Source: Nectonema munidae
Taxonomy: Eukaryota; Nematomorpha; Nectonematoida; Nectonematidae
Direction of reading: 5' to 3'
Length of the DNA: 64,000 bases
NCBI GenBank assembly: GCA_030549495.1
Contig: JAUIRK010000855.1
Coordinates: 2,109,501 to 2,173,500 of the forward strand
Numbering within the stretch: position 1 is the stretch's first letter; each line of letters begins with the position of its first letter. Position numbers and translations under genes: made by a program. Below the pieces are notes generated by a model. That model was not told the DNA's origin. It searched no databases and saw only the letters and a program-made list of their open reading frames with translations. Shown piece by piece: positions 1-21,004 of this stretch.

Positions 1-881
1 GTTGGAGCGAGTCATTGACTTGTATTTGAAGTAGGTCTAACACTAAGCTTATATTCAAGTGAAGACAATGAATTTTCAATTTTATTAACGATAATGTTCA
101 CTTCCATTATTCTTAATTGAGTGTAGTAAGGTGTTTAAAACAATTTAACACCATATTTTTAAATGGATCCAACAAAAAGTCAACGCCATTTATATGTCTT
201 AATGAATCAAAGAAAGTAAAGCCAGGCCAGGTTAAGTTTTTCTACAAAGCTAAAAAAGGCAATTTTGAGTAGAGGTATGGCATTTTCCAAAGCTAAACAC
301 AGCACATGCTGATTTAGAAACGATAACACATTTTAAATCTTAATTCAATCCAATATTTCTTTCAATTAATTAAGAAAAAAACTTCTTTTACACTAGTGCA
401 TTTCGAAGTTTGTTTCAAAATTTGTACAAACGTATTTTTATTTATATCCTGACATTCTGTTAAACTTTTATTTAAATTTGCTATTAATATAGATAGCATA
501 TTTTTGAGATTTTTTGTTATTTTAATCCTTCATTCATTTGAACACATTTCAACAAATTATATGCGATTTTTCAAAATTATAAAACATCCAACAAATTTCA
601 ATTTGATACATTGGATGTGGAATTTTTTCTTCCTCCGTGGATGAGGATACCGAATTTGACATTCTAGAAGATGCGTATATCATAATAGCTATTCCAAGCA
701 AACGCAAGTTCTATACTTCTTAAAAATTTAGAGAGAAGATATCAATGTATTATATGTGTTATCATAAATGAATACTTATAAAAATTAAAAAATTCCAAAA
801 AAAACTTTGCTGTAGAAAAAAAAAAAATGCTTGAAAATTGCAGATGTTGAAACTTAAATGATCTGCAAATGGGGTTTACAC
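1..881. other. AT-rich intergenic stretch, no gene seen
   Basis: Very AT-rich sequence with short homopolymer runs on both strands. I see no reading frame with recognisable content and no terminal repeats up to the hAT end at 882. Confidence 0.6.
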
Positions 882-1575
882 TAAGGTGTCCACCCCGGGA
901 TTCCTCGTCCTCGAGTCCCCGGGGAATCGTGGAATATCAAAATCCTCGTCCTCGAAAAAAATTTTTAAATTTCCTCGGGGAATTTTTGAAAATTTTTTTT
1001 TGTCAAATCCGACGACAAAAATATCGAAGTAACGGAGAAGAAAGATGAAACATTAATCGTTAGCAACCAAAAAACAGAGAAGAAAAGCGTGAAGGAGGAA
1101 TTGGACGAATTTCTGAAGATTAATGAAAATGAAGAACGTGAAACTAAAAGCAAGATTTCAAGCATAGAGGAAATAATGAAAAAAACATTTGACCTTTATT
1201 TAGAAACAAATAGGAGGCCCGAAGTTTTAGAAACTTTATTCAAAAATTTAAAGAGCATAAAACCAACTTCTGTGGATGCCGAAAGAGTGTTTTCGTCAAT
1301 GGGTTATTTTTCTACAAAAATAAGAAACCAGTTGAATGATGAAACTTTGAACGCTCTAATTTTTCTTAGATATTTTTTTAAAACATAAATCTTTTATGCA
1401 TTTAAATGTTTTTCAATAAAAATCTTATATGAGACTTTTAAATTTTCTTTTCGGAACAGTTTTTACTGTAAAAAATCGCTTTTTCTTCCCCGGGGAATCC
1501 CCGGTGAAATTTTCAAAAATTACGAGTTCCTCGTTCCACGGGGAATGAAAATAAGACTTTAAAGTGGACACACTA
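882..1575 (+). mobile_element. hAT DNA transposon remnant, internally deleted, about 0.7 kb
   Basis: The left end reads TAAGGTGTCCACC and the reverse complement of the right end reads TAGTGTGTCCACTT, matching the hAT-type end TAGNGTGTCCA. The 8 bp outside each end (GTTTACAC and GTTGAGAC) agree at 6 of 8 positions, as expected of an old 8-bp target duplication. Both subterminal regions carry CCCCGGGGAAT-type motifs in a G/C-rich block unlike the surrounding DNA. Inside is only the C-terminal part of a transposase (1089..1388), so the element is non-autonomous. Confidence 0.8.
1089..1388 (+). pseudogene. hAT transposase C-terminal dimerisation segment
   Basis: A 99-codon frame. Its second half follows the hAT C-terminal dimerisation pattern: VDAERVFSSMGYFSTKIRNQ and then LNDETLNALIFLR, corresponding to the family pattern S-ER-FS-(x)n-R-L-(x)n-L-FL. 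The N-terminal zinc finger, the RNase-H-like catalytic core and most of the helical insertion are absent, because intact hAT transposases are about 600 residues long. The frame ends just inside the right subterminal repeats of the element. It is a fragment, not a functional gene. Confidence 0.75.
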
Positions 1576-1813
1576 GTTGAGACCGTGTAAATTTATTTTA
1601 GCGGATAACCCGCATATGCGGACACCCGAGGGATCTCTAATCTGAATACTTTTTTTTAATATTATTTTCTAAAATATTTAACGAAGAACAAAACTTATTT
1701 TTAAGGTGACAATAACGAAAACGACCAAAATTTTTATTCTAAAAAAAAATTTTTTTTAAAGCAATTTGTTCAAAGTAACGATAACTATAACAAAAATTTA
1801 TCTTTAGTATTAA

Positions 1814-2494
1814 CCCTGATGCGGCAAACATATTTTCTTTACGATTTAGATAAACATGGGTCAAACGGGCCCGGCCTTTTTGTTTTCACAAATACTCTTT
1901 TGTTTATGATAATTTTATATTTTGTACATTTAGCGTATCTATAACCTTTAATTTAATGTTTTCTTGTGCATATATGTAACTATAAATATTTTTTATATTG
2001 CCAGAAATATTAAAGTTCAACAATTTACTACAAAAAAAGGGAGCGTCTTTTCACCCAAAAACACATTCAAAAAACAACACCATAGGTAGCAGCAGAAACC
2101 ATTTAATTGAATCAAATATAATCAGTGAAATTCAACAAAAAATTACAATTAATCCATTGAGTTCAAAAGTAAACGACATTAAAAGTTAGTAAAGCCTAGA
2201 GCAAGAGTTAGTACATTACATACTAAAATATTATGTTCATGATAAAATATATATAAAAAAGAAAAAAAACAATTTAATAAAACTACAAATAAACTACCTT
2301 AAACTACAAATAAAACTAGTTTTTAGGTGAAAAGACGAGACACAAAAAAAGGTTTTCTTTATTTGTTTGAAGCTTTTTCAAAGTTCAATAGTTAATGAAG
2401 AAACACTTACTATTATTTAATTTATTTTTACTACATTTCAAACAAATAATATGTTTTTGTGAGTGCTAAAAGAGCCATGTTTGCCTGATAAGGG
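1814..2494. mobile_element. piggyBac-like non-autonomous element with TTAA target sites
   Basis: TTAA lies at 1810..1813 and again at 2495..2498. Between them the ends are inverted repeats: left CCCTGATGCGGCAAACAT and, reverse-complemented, right CCCTTATCAGGCAAACAT (15 of 18 bases alike). TTAA duplication followed by CCCT is typical of the piggyBac superfamily. The 681-bp interior has one small plus-strand frame (1998..2189, 63 codons) with no recognisable transposase motif, so this is probably a MITE or a heavily deleted copy. Confidence 0.8.
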
Positions 2495-2498
2495 TTAA

Positions 2499-3018
2499 AA
2501 AGATCTGAATTCTAAAAAAAGTATAATGAACATAATTAAAAATTTTATTTTAGTTAATAAATAAAATAAAGAAATAGTAATATATGAAGAAAGGTTTGAA
2601 CAATTTGTTAGATTTTCATTTTTTCCTACTTTTTATCATTCACATACAAATGAATTATGTGTGATTTTTATGACGATGGGTAAAGGTGTTATTGTGTAAT
2701 GTTAAAGATTATATATTTAATGGAATGCTGTCAACAATATATATCAATATTAACTCAATATTTAAAGAAAAGTAAGGTGTATGTTATATATTAGTGTTAA
2801 CAACAGATTCTTGATCTAAAAGTTAGATATATATATATATATATTATATGTGTGTGTATGCATGTGTCTCATTTTATAAATGTTGTGATCAAAGTTAGTT
2901 GAAAATTTAACAAAACAAAGAAAAAAACAGAGTGTTTGTTCATCCGCAAAACTAAATCTACGAAAAGACTTCAAATTGTATCAAAGAGGTGAAAAAAGAG
3001 AACAGGGAGAAAGAATTT
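2499..3018. other. AT-rich spacer downstream of PKN, with TA/TG microsatellite
   Basis: This is the 3' flank of the minus-strand PKN gene and probably holds its 3' UTR. It contains an alternating TA tract followed by a short TG run near 2826..2860. Several minus-strand AATAAA-like hexamers lie near 2535..2580, but I cannot choose the poly(A) site. No other gene is seen. Confidence 0.5.
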
Positions 3019-12168
<9,150 letters not shown>

Positions 12169-14400
12169 TGAGAGTGAGAGATTTTTCTTCTTCACTCAAT
12201 CCAATAGTTTGAAATTGAAAGTTGGCACAAAATCTTGAAGGAGGAAGAAATTAAATCCTTAAAAAGCAAAAACAAACTATAAGAGGAAAATTGGAGTGGA
12301 TGCAGAAAGTGCATGGCAATTTATACATTTTCCCTCCCTCCACATCTAAAATCTATTTTTATAAGATAGAAAAGAGTATGAAGCAATCCAAAAAGTTTAT
12401 TAATATAATTAAAAAAAATTCTTTTATTTTTTAAATTACTTTCTCAGTTTGTTACATCGATTAGCGTGTTAATAGTAAGCTAGTTTGTTAGTTAAATAGA
12501 TTATAAGGATATTGTTTGGTAAGTTAGTGAGTTATTGATATAAAACAAATCACCTACTAAACAAAATTACAAAATAACTAAAAAAAAAACTCTTCTCAAA
12601 GTAAATATATCTCATCTATTCTTTTCACATGAAGAGGCAAGGCAAACCAATGTATTCGTATATTATTTTTTAAAAAAAATTGGTTATAGCTTCTGGAAGT
12701 ACTCCTTTGATGAACTAAATATTTCGGTATAAAAATGTAACTATTCAAAAAAATGGCATCCCTCATGGGGAGAAAAGAAATAAAATGAGGTAAAAACGTT
12801 CCAAATAGAAAGCGTAAAAAATAATGTATTTCAAGGCAGTTCAGTTGGAATGGGGCAAAACAAATTGTAAGGAACGGATGCTCTAAATGTTGTAGATAAA
12901 GCCGGGTTGCCAATTTTGAGATGATATGTTAAACGCAATTTTGATTGACAAATTTGACATTACAAATAAATAGAAAAGTTTGTGTCAAGAATGTCGAAAA
13001 AATGTATGAATGTATTTACGATTGCGCTAACATTAACCTTACCCTAACACCAATGATAATTCTACACTAATCCTAATGCTAACAATAGGTTTCCAAAATT
13101 TCAGGCATTAAAGCCCATTTAGTAATTCGTTAAGCACTTGTCAATCAACTATTATGCAAATTTTGGGGAATTGTGAGTGGTCAAAATCAAGAGTGCATAT
13201 TTATTGTCCTATCACTGCTCTGCAAGTTGCGCGTAACTCGAAGGCGGATAGGTTGCATATTCTTCACTCATCTCGAAATAAGTCTGTTTCTTCCCGTGAT
13301 CTATACATCAGATGCTGATTATTCGTTCAGCCTCAAAGTATCACCTTTCTTTGATGCAAAGAATCTGATGTTTTGAGTTAAATGCTCATATTTTATTTTT
13401 TTACTTTTTCTATAACCCCTTTTCCCATGAATTTTTTGTGCCATTTAAAATCTTTTATGTAAAAAAAAACTAAAATCAGTGTAATTTTGACATTGAGTGC
13501 TGAAGAAGTAAAAACTAATTTTTTTAAGATAAATATCCTGCTTAGCATTTCTAAGTTTAGGGTATCACCCACCCCCACCCCCTCCCGCCATTGACAAAAG
13601 AGGCAAAAAAATTTGGACTTTGATTGTGTCAACGTTTGTTTGTGATAAAGAATAATGAATATAAAACTATCGTAATTTTTTTAGGGAAAAGCAAAATATC
13701 AATATTTTTTATGGTTGGGTCGAAATTATTTCAGAGAAAAAGTTAGGGCATAAATTAAATTGATGAAGTAAGAATAATACACCTAATTGTCTCAGCTCTT
13801 ATTATCTAACGGAATCGTAGAAGGAAGATATGCTATTTGTAAGATTTAGATATCAATAGATCTTTGTAACAAGGTTTTCAATGTCTCTATGTTGTGGAAT
13901 TTTGAACAGTTATTGAAACTTATAGAAATTAACGATAATATTTTGAATTTTATATTATCAAACTGTTGTCAATCGTATGTTTAAAAGAGTGAATAGTGTG
14001 TTTTTAGTGTTTTATAAAAGGTCACAAATTTGGTTAAAAGGTTATTGGAAATCACGCTTGAGGAGCAATAAAAAAGTAAAAATAGTTTAATTCCATTCAA
14101 AGACTAACTTATAAATATTTAGCTTATGATGCAATATGCTGCGCAAAACTATGCACGGAGTGGCTCGTTCTCAATAGTCTTCATGCAACTCCTTCGAGAT
14201 CTTCTAGGAGACCGTGATTGAGCTAGAAGTTGGCAGCTTACAGTGCAAGATAATGCTTAATAAAGGTGGTTTTCATTCAAACAATAAAAAAAAAAAACCC
14301 CCCCCCATTTTGGCTTAGATAAATATTTTTAAGTGTAAGAACACTTTAAAAGAAGGTGTTCGAAAATGGGAGAAAATTGTAAATTTTTGATCACTGTTTT
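12169..14400. other. AT-rich flank upstream of PKN, no supported gene
   Basis: This stretch probably holds the PKN 5' UTR and proximal promoter, but I cannot place a start site. Small frames exist on both strands (for example 12596..12913 minus, which only weakly resembles a LINE C-terminus). A C-rich run at 13566..13589 and an A12C9 run near 14286..14307 are low-complexity. Confidence 0.5.
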
Positions 14401-14439
14401 AATTAAAAGATGATTTCATGGTTAACCTCACCCAGCATT

Positions 14440-15110
14440 CTATTCATAACCAGTGTGGTCGTCGGGTGAGGGATGCATGACACCACCACTGCAAAGTCGC
14501 TCCTTCAAGTGCAATATAGAACACATGCTTACTTAAGTGTCTGTGTGTGTGTGTGTGTGTCTTAGGCAATCCGTGTGCAATAATAATATCAGGCATATCG
14601 TGAAATGAATGTGCGAATGTGGAGCTCAGGACGTTTTTCGAGAAGAGTGCCACTGCTCACAACATACTTGACAAACATTTTCTCGCGACTACTAGACTCA
14701 TGCATGCCATATTGCAGCTAGAACAAAAAGGTGTGCGCTAACATCATCTCAGCGAATATACTAGTCGTGGTAAAAAAAGAGGGAGGCGCCATTCCCCTCC
14801 TTCTCATAGCAAGCGTGAAAGGAAACACAAAATTGTCTACGGCAGGCGGGAGAGACGGGCATCTCCTTTACGGAGTTTATAAATATTAATAATATAATTG
14901 TGTTAGGATGAAAATACACTAGGTAATGTGTGTAAGTAAAAGGGTGTTAGAGAAAAAAACAATATGGCGGCGGCATCATCTTTTCTCGGTATCAGTGTCA
15001 TGTCATCATGGATCAGGTTACACAGCTAGACTCTGTGCGCGTGTATGCACACATACTTAAGCGCATTTATAATAACGCGTATATAAACAAGGAAACTTTT
15101 TCAACTACCC
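14440..15110. promoter_or_regulatory. CpG-containing, less AT-rich block; possible promoter region
   Basis: In a very AT-rich setting this block carries many CG dinucleotides (GTCGCGAC-like words, GGCGGCGGC, GCGCGTG, AACGCGTATATAAAC). A plus-strand TATA-like GTATATAAACAAG lies near 15078..15090. The block is about 2.3-2.9 kb upstream of the PKN start codon, so it could be a distal PKN promoter or 5' non-coding exon, or the promoter of a plus-strand gene I cannot see. A TG microsatellite lies at 14540..14559. This is inference from composition only. Confidence 0.3.
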
Positions 15111-15274
15111 ACACCACTCAAATTTTTACTGCTGCTTATTTCAAAAATCAATCCATTTACTAATTTTAGTATCCTTGAGAGAGAAAGAATGTTTGTATAA
15201 ATATAAAGCTTTCAAAGTGTCTTGTTATAATCTTGTTATCCTTCAAGTTATATAATGGACGAATACATCTATTA

Positions 15275-15436
15275 CACTGGCGGATCCAGGGGGCGGGGGC
15301 ACCTGGGCCTAGGCCCCCTATGAAGAATGGCTTCAGAAATTGCCCTTACTGATTTTGCTCTTTCCGAGAGCATCAAGACTTGTATGGTAGTGGATTACGT
15401 CTATATCAAAGATATGACAAAAATAATCCGCTACTG
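15275..15436. mobile_element. Short hAT MITE (same family as 16937..17217)
   Basis: The left end is CACTGGCGGATCC and the reverse complement of the right end is CAGTAGCGGATTA. The interior AGGCCCCCTATGAAGAATGG (15311..15330) and the following GCTTCAGAAATTGCCCTTAC match the interior of the 16937 element. I see no convincing target duplication, so this is an older or truncated copy of about 162 bp. Confidence 0.65.
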
Positions 15437-16189
15437 ACATTGGGGTTACATAATTTTTATTTTGACTCTTAATGAATAAGGATCTATATATTTGTAAGAT
15501 TACTTATACCTTACTATAAGATTACTGTTATCTTACTTCGACTTCTTCATTTAGTTTTACTCTAATTCTCTTGAAAAAGGACACAGTCGTGTTCGAAAAT
15601 ATTTGAAAATTCTTTTCCAATAAATTTTGATTCTTTTTTTTTTATGAATCACCCAACTTCCATTTTTTCTATTACTTTTAAGTTTAGCTAATTTTTTAAC
15701 AAATCACATAAACAGGATCTTTTGTTTGACAAGTTAGAAAACTTTACATTCTTGGGACAGCAGTGTGAAGAAAAAATGTGAATTTTAAAAATGTGCATTT
15801 CGTAAAGAACCCCATTGAGTTTCCTCACTTCATATGTTTACACGGGTTACCCAACCTCAAACAAAGATCCTTGAAGAGAGGGCATAGCGCAGTAACGAAT
15901 TATCACGAAAGAAATAGCGATCCCTTACTTCGGAAGAGAAAGAGAAGAAATTCGAAAAAATGTTATAAGATGGCATATTACTAATAATGATGCACTGTTA
16001 TAGCGATGCATAGGAAGCAAAGAATAGAAGGATAACGCATACACATAATAATCTTGTACAAGATTCTACGGTATCCTATATTTTAAGCAAAACAATGGCA
16101 ACACTTATAGCAGCAGCGTCTAATTCAATTTAGAAGGAGGAACAGAATGTTAGTGTAATATATATACGATGAACCCTGGATAATATAAT

Positions 16190-16700
16190 CTGAACAATTT
16201 GGCTGATATAGTTCGTGTCGATTCTGATTACAATCAGAATCACAGAAATTCTTTGAAGCGTAATCATTTTTTAACGAAACCCAAAATCACAGTCAGAAAC
16301 AAACCTAGAGAACCTGATGGATGCTTCTCTTATATACACCAAGAGAAGGAGGAGAATTTAGTGAGCAACTAAGAATTCAACCCGACAGTTCCTTTCCTAC
16401 CGCTCCAACACAAGTATTTTCATTCCTAGAGGCAGAAGTCTTGTACGCCTGCCCTTTAGTGTTTGACAGCTGTGGTGAACAACTACATGAATATTTCAGA
16501 GAACCATGCACCAGCACAGCTGATGATCCAATAAGCGCTACGGGGAACTAAAGCAATCCATCTTTACACAGCTGGCTAAACTCACTTGTGATTATCTACC
16601 AATGTTTTTTAATAATCAGAAACAAAATTGTAATTAAAAATTCAGCGAATCAGAAACCCAATCACGAATTAGAAACGAAAACAACCTTGGTATTTAATCA
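16190..16700 (+). mobile_element. hAT remnant with C-terminal transposase piece
   Basis: The block begins near GATTCTGATTACAATCAG and ends with AATCAGAAACCCAATCACG-type words, both typical of the end regions of one hAT family in this window. Between them, 16321..16551 reads as the transposase end. The exact ends are not resolved. Confidence 0.4.
16321..16551 (+). pseudogene. hAT transposase C-terminal fragment
   Basis: The 76-codon frame ends QLHEYFREPCTSTADDPISA, resembling the hAT segment E-x-x-YL-x-EP-x-x-x-x-x-DP-x-x-YW that precedes the dimerisation helix. The expected continuation (LASLA-x-x-YL) is suggested just after the stop as HSWLNSLVIIYQCF. The frame is short and degenerate. Its higher GC content than the flanks fits a decayed transposase better than a host exon. 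Confidence 0.4.
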
Positions 16701-16936
16701 GTATTTGAGATTGCGTGCAAAACTCAAAGTCGTATCTCGTCAAAGTTCGACTTGAAACGCGATTTATAACGAAGAAAATTACACTTTTTATATAATAGGA
16801 AACTAGTACATTATTTTTTATATATAAAAAGCTCTATTTTCTGGATCAGGCCTCAGGTTGTTACGGGTCGAGAGCGTTTTCAGGTCTTAATGAGTCCTAT
16901 TTCTTATGCCAAACATTTAGCAAGAGATCCCATATG

Positions 16937-17217
16937 CAGTGGCGGACATAGTACATAGTACAGATATAGCTCATAGGCCTAGGCCTCCCCCTCCCCCTAT
17001 AAAAAATAGCTTCGAAAATTACCCTTACTAATGTATAAAAAATAATTTTTGCAATTTATTCATGGCAAAATAATGTTAAAAATATGAAAACATAAGTACT
17101 TAGTGATTCTAAAAGATATAATACAGCTGTCGTATTATCTGAAGACTTTTAGCAAAATTGAAAAAAAAAATTAAATAGATTTCGGCCCCCTATAAGAAAT
17201 TTCTGGATTCGCTGCTG
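16937..17217. mobile_element. Short hAT MITE with perfect 8-bp target duplication
   Basis: CCCATATG lies on both sides (16929..16936 and 17218..17225). The left end is CAGTGGCGGACATAG and the reverse complement of the right end is CAGCAGCGAATCCAG. Just inside are a C-rich run (CCCCCTCCCCCTATAA) and GGCCCCCTATAAG. The length is 281 bp with no coding capacity. The same family occurs at 15275..15436. Confidence 0.9.
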
Positions 17218-18188
17218 CCCATATGGTATGAGGCCTGAGGCGTGCTACGCAAGTCGGTTAATTTTTGAACTGATTTGAGACTCGATTGCTTATAAAGAAA
17301 AAAGGTGCACCCATTCACGCTAAAAGTTGTGAAACTTTCCCTATTCAAAGGCGCATGCTTGTTTGACAGCGTAAAACGTCAAACGCGAAAATCAAAAGAA
17401 AAATGTTACGCGATCAAGAGAAGTGTTTATAAATTAAAATTATAAATATTGAAAAGATAGAATAGAATACAATTCATTTCGCATAAATGAAATAGAATAT
17501 AGATGTTGTTAACAAGAAAATGTAAGGGCTAGGTTGTTGGAGGGGGAGGGTAAAAGATATAGGATGGGAGGATAATCAAAAGGCCTAAGGGCCGTTGAGA
17601 TGATCAAGCTTACAAAATATATATTTTAAAATACTAATACTAATTTTAAATATATTTTAAGGTATAGGAAGTTGACCGAACCTACGGAGGTCTTGCCAGA
17701 CCTCTGATTAACTTCATTGATGTTTAGGGGTATAGAATGACAAGTTCCTTTCATTATTTCATCATTCTGCATTGTTTATTTCCCTCAGTGAAGCCTAAAA
17801 TCTCTGAAAGGTATCATCTATCACATGTGTCAACATTTTCTATGATGAATATGAATAATCTACATTTTTTATGAATATGCAAAAATATAGGTGTTTTTCA
17901 CAAGCCCACCACCAACACTGTTTGTTTCAATTGCTTCCATTCCTTTCTACTGCTTTTGAAAAAGTGATGAATGAATAGGGAAATGACATTTTTTTAACAA
18001 AATGTTTGAATAAATAGTAATTTGCTTTTTCAAAAATAATGTCTCAATTAAAATTACACACCCCTCATTTCTTCTTCCTAAGAGTTGACTTGCATTTAGT
18101 TTTCCTGTATACCGGAAAAACTTAATACAAGGGAACCCCGTTCTTTTGTAAGGCCCCTTTTATATGCAGCAGTTCTTATTATTATAAA

Positions 18189-18473
18189 TTCAAGTGAAAC
18201 GTTTTATTTTTAGGTTCAACCTGAAAACTAATTTTTATTGAGTTTGAAAATATTTGATTTTTTGTTGAGAGAAGATATATATTGAATTACACATCTTTTA
18301 CAAATTTTTAGATTTCTAAAAAAAATTAAAAAATGAAAATTAAAAATTAATTTTTGGGAAAAATATTTATTACCATCTTAAAAAAATTCCAAGTAAAAAT
18401 CCTCTTAAAACTTCAAAACATTTCACTTGAACTTGAAAACATTTCACTTGAACTTGAAAACGTTTCACTTGAA
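18189..18473. mobile_element. Probable MITE with 17-bp inverted ends and internal 22-bp tandem copies
   Basis: TTCAAGTGAAACGTTTT at 18189..18205 is the reverse complement of the right end at 18457..18473. Next to the right end the unit ACATTTCACTTGAACTTGAAA is repeated about 2.5 times (18418..18470). There is no coding capacity. The target duplication is not clear, so the superfamily is open. Confidence 0.5.
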
Positions 18474-18589
18474 ATGCTATATCTATTTATTAAATCAAGA
18501 TAACTATAAAAAAAAACAAAAAATAACATTTACATAAAAATTGAGATGGAATCAGTAAGAAAAAAACCAAATATATTTTAATGATTCTT

Positions 18590-20700
18590 TCACCTTCATG
18601 GTCAAAATAGTCGTCGATCCAATAAAAATGTTCTTAGTGAACTCATCAACCTGAATAAATTGTATCTATTCCTGATCTTACACTTCATCAGTACCAATGG
18701 CAGACATTCTCTTGTGTGCAGTTTTTTATCCCGTTGATGGTCGAATGATATCGATTATATTATGAACTGAAGACATCTTTTTCATTTAGTTAAACAACTT
18801 CACAAGAAGCGTTCTTAAAATATGAGAACCAAAATGAATATTTTTGGGTGAAGCTTCAAATTGTTAGCCTTTCTGAATTTATCCTCTCATATGATCTAAT
18901 AGTAAATATGCGTAAACTTCTGATATCAAGCATAGTAATCTTTAGAATTGCTTGATGTAGACGTGGCACGGTGTCTTCAACCATATGTGTGCCAATGACT
19001 CCTGACGTAAGTTGGAGCTTTTCCACCTTCCTTCCTGGCATCTTCTTGGTATTCTTCATGAACCTGTTTCAGTACTTTTGCATTTTTCATATGACTTTCC
19101 TTCTGTTCAGCTAGGTGAGGGATATTTCATTTCAAAATCTTTTTTATTCATCTTTTATCGTGTAACTCATTGACTTGCTTTATGTATTACTAACTCACAG
19201 AGTTTCTGTGCAATTTAGATGCCTCCTATCTTCCGATTCAAATGATCGTGGGAAAGTGTCTTTGAGATCGCTCTTTAGAAATGGAAGCAATAACAGAAGG
19301 AACAATTGATTTTGATTCCAAAGAGACTTTCTTAGCTTATTTTATCGCTGCACAACTAGGTTTGGCAGAATCTCACTTACTTCAGCTCTCGTATCATCGG
19401 AGCGTTCCTCTTAAATTCATTTAACTAGAAAAATTTCAACTAGAAACTTTCGCTTTACAGTATGCATTAGATTTATTCTGATGTAACTTGGGCTCTTGTG
19501 GTTATTATGACTTCAAAGCTTCTTGGAATGCTGTTTACTATTATTTATCCTTCTCATAGACATATCCATCGTCTCTTTACATCTGAATAGTGAAATTTTT
19601 ATATTTTACTATAAGTAAATACTTCTTTTACATATGAAATAGGCCATTCCCGCAACTAGATATAACACTTAAATAAAACCCATTGATTTTGACAGCAAAC
19701 TGCGTGTTTTTAAAACTTTTCTGAATTTTGAAGGTTTTCAGTCTCAAATATTCAGATGACATCTCTACTTTCTTTTATTTCATTCATATAGGCCTAGTAA
19801 ACTTTTTGTTCATGCCAATGATGAATAAATGTATAAAATGTACACTTAATCTATTGATTTGAAATGGAAAAACTGTCTCTTTTTGACAAAATTTTGATTC
19901 GCCCAAATCTCAAATTGGTGTTTCAGGGTAAAAGCGAAACAAATTCATGATTCCGATATATTTTAAGTCTCATTTAAAAAACACAATTTCTAAGAATTTC
20001 TTGCATTTATGACAAAAAATCTGAAATATTAATAAATATTGAATGAAGCTTCTTGGGCATACAACAAATAAAAAACGTTACCAGTTTTTAAATTTGGGAA
20101 CAGGAGCGTGTATGGTTATAAATATTAAATTTTTCCCAAGGACTAAGCTTCAATAAGAAGTAAGTTCGAACTCGTCTCTCCATAAACGCCTTTTCATGGG
20201 GAAAAAAGACGTTTCATATGTTAACTTTTACAGGTTCATCCCAAGAAAGTGCATATCCAATCTTTGTTGACACCCAACCAGCAACAGCATCACACAACAG
20301 ATCTTTGAATGTTTAATAATACAGACTCCATTAAACATATGGAATAAAAAAGAGAAATAACATGATTTTTTATAGTGTTTAAATCTTTTTTTCAAAAAAA
20401 TGATACCAACTTTTGACTACCATCATCTTCTCTCCCGTTTGGGTTGGCGTCATTTGTGAAAGCCTCCTAAGCTTATTATCAGTTTATCGTGCCATGATGT
20501 CTTGTCAAGAAACATAAATTTAGTAGTCTTTATTTCGATTATATTTTGCTGTACACAGTGTGAAATTTCAATCTTACTCGCGCTCCAATTTTCTAACAAA
20601 TCCTTTGGTTTAGCGTTCTAGTATTCATTCGATTACATTTCACAAAAACTTCAATTCCATTACTTTCAAGCTTTTTTCGGGTTAATGCATGTGTTCTAAG
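18590..20700. other. Long stretch with degenerate coding-like sequence on the minus strand, unidentified
   Basis: Reading the minus strand from about 19600 to 18600 gives broken peptide-like stretches with mixed codon use, for example KVLKQVHEEYQEDARKEGG and LTSGVIGTHMVEDTVPRLHQ (in 18856..19059). No domain is recognisable and frames are interrupted often. An old transposon is the likeliest source. No ends were identified. The part from 19680 to 20700 shows nothing I can name. Confidence 0.35.
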
Positions 20701-21004
20701 ATAAATAGGAACTCGGCAAGCGAAGTGAATCCTTCATTTTATTCTAGATATTTCGATCCTAAAGGTTATTTTTTTATTTTTTATTAAAAAATGATCATCC
20801 GTTTCTTTCCATTTACATCTTCTACATTCAGTACTTCTTCAAGTTGATAAAGACTCGTGGTGTCGAAAATTCGTTGTATTTAAATACCATATGTGCTTTA
20901 TTTGCGTATGCAATATATACATTATGTTTTATTTAAATACCATATATAAATTCAAGCAAATGAGCCTTCAGCACTTTACTTATAATTATATTAAAAAACT
21001 TAGT

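Noticed and set aside
12169-12195. Extension of PKN upstream of the ATG to a GTG codon
   Set aside because: Animal genes rarely start at GTG; a TGA precedes it directly and a good double ATG follows.
12596-12913. 105-codon minus-strand frame vaguely like a LINE C-terminus
   Set aside because: The spacing of hydrophobic and HS-x-x-TR-like residues is too weak and no RT block is visible nearby.
13021-13090. Telomere-like CCTAAC words
   Set aside because: The words are irregular (CCTTACCCTAACACC, CCTAATGCTAAC) and do not form an array.
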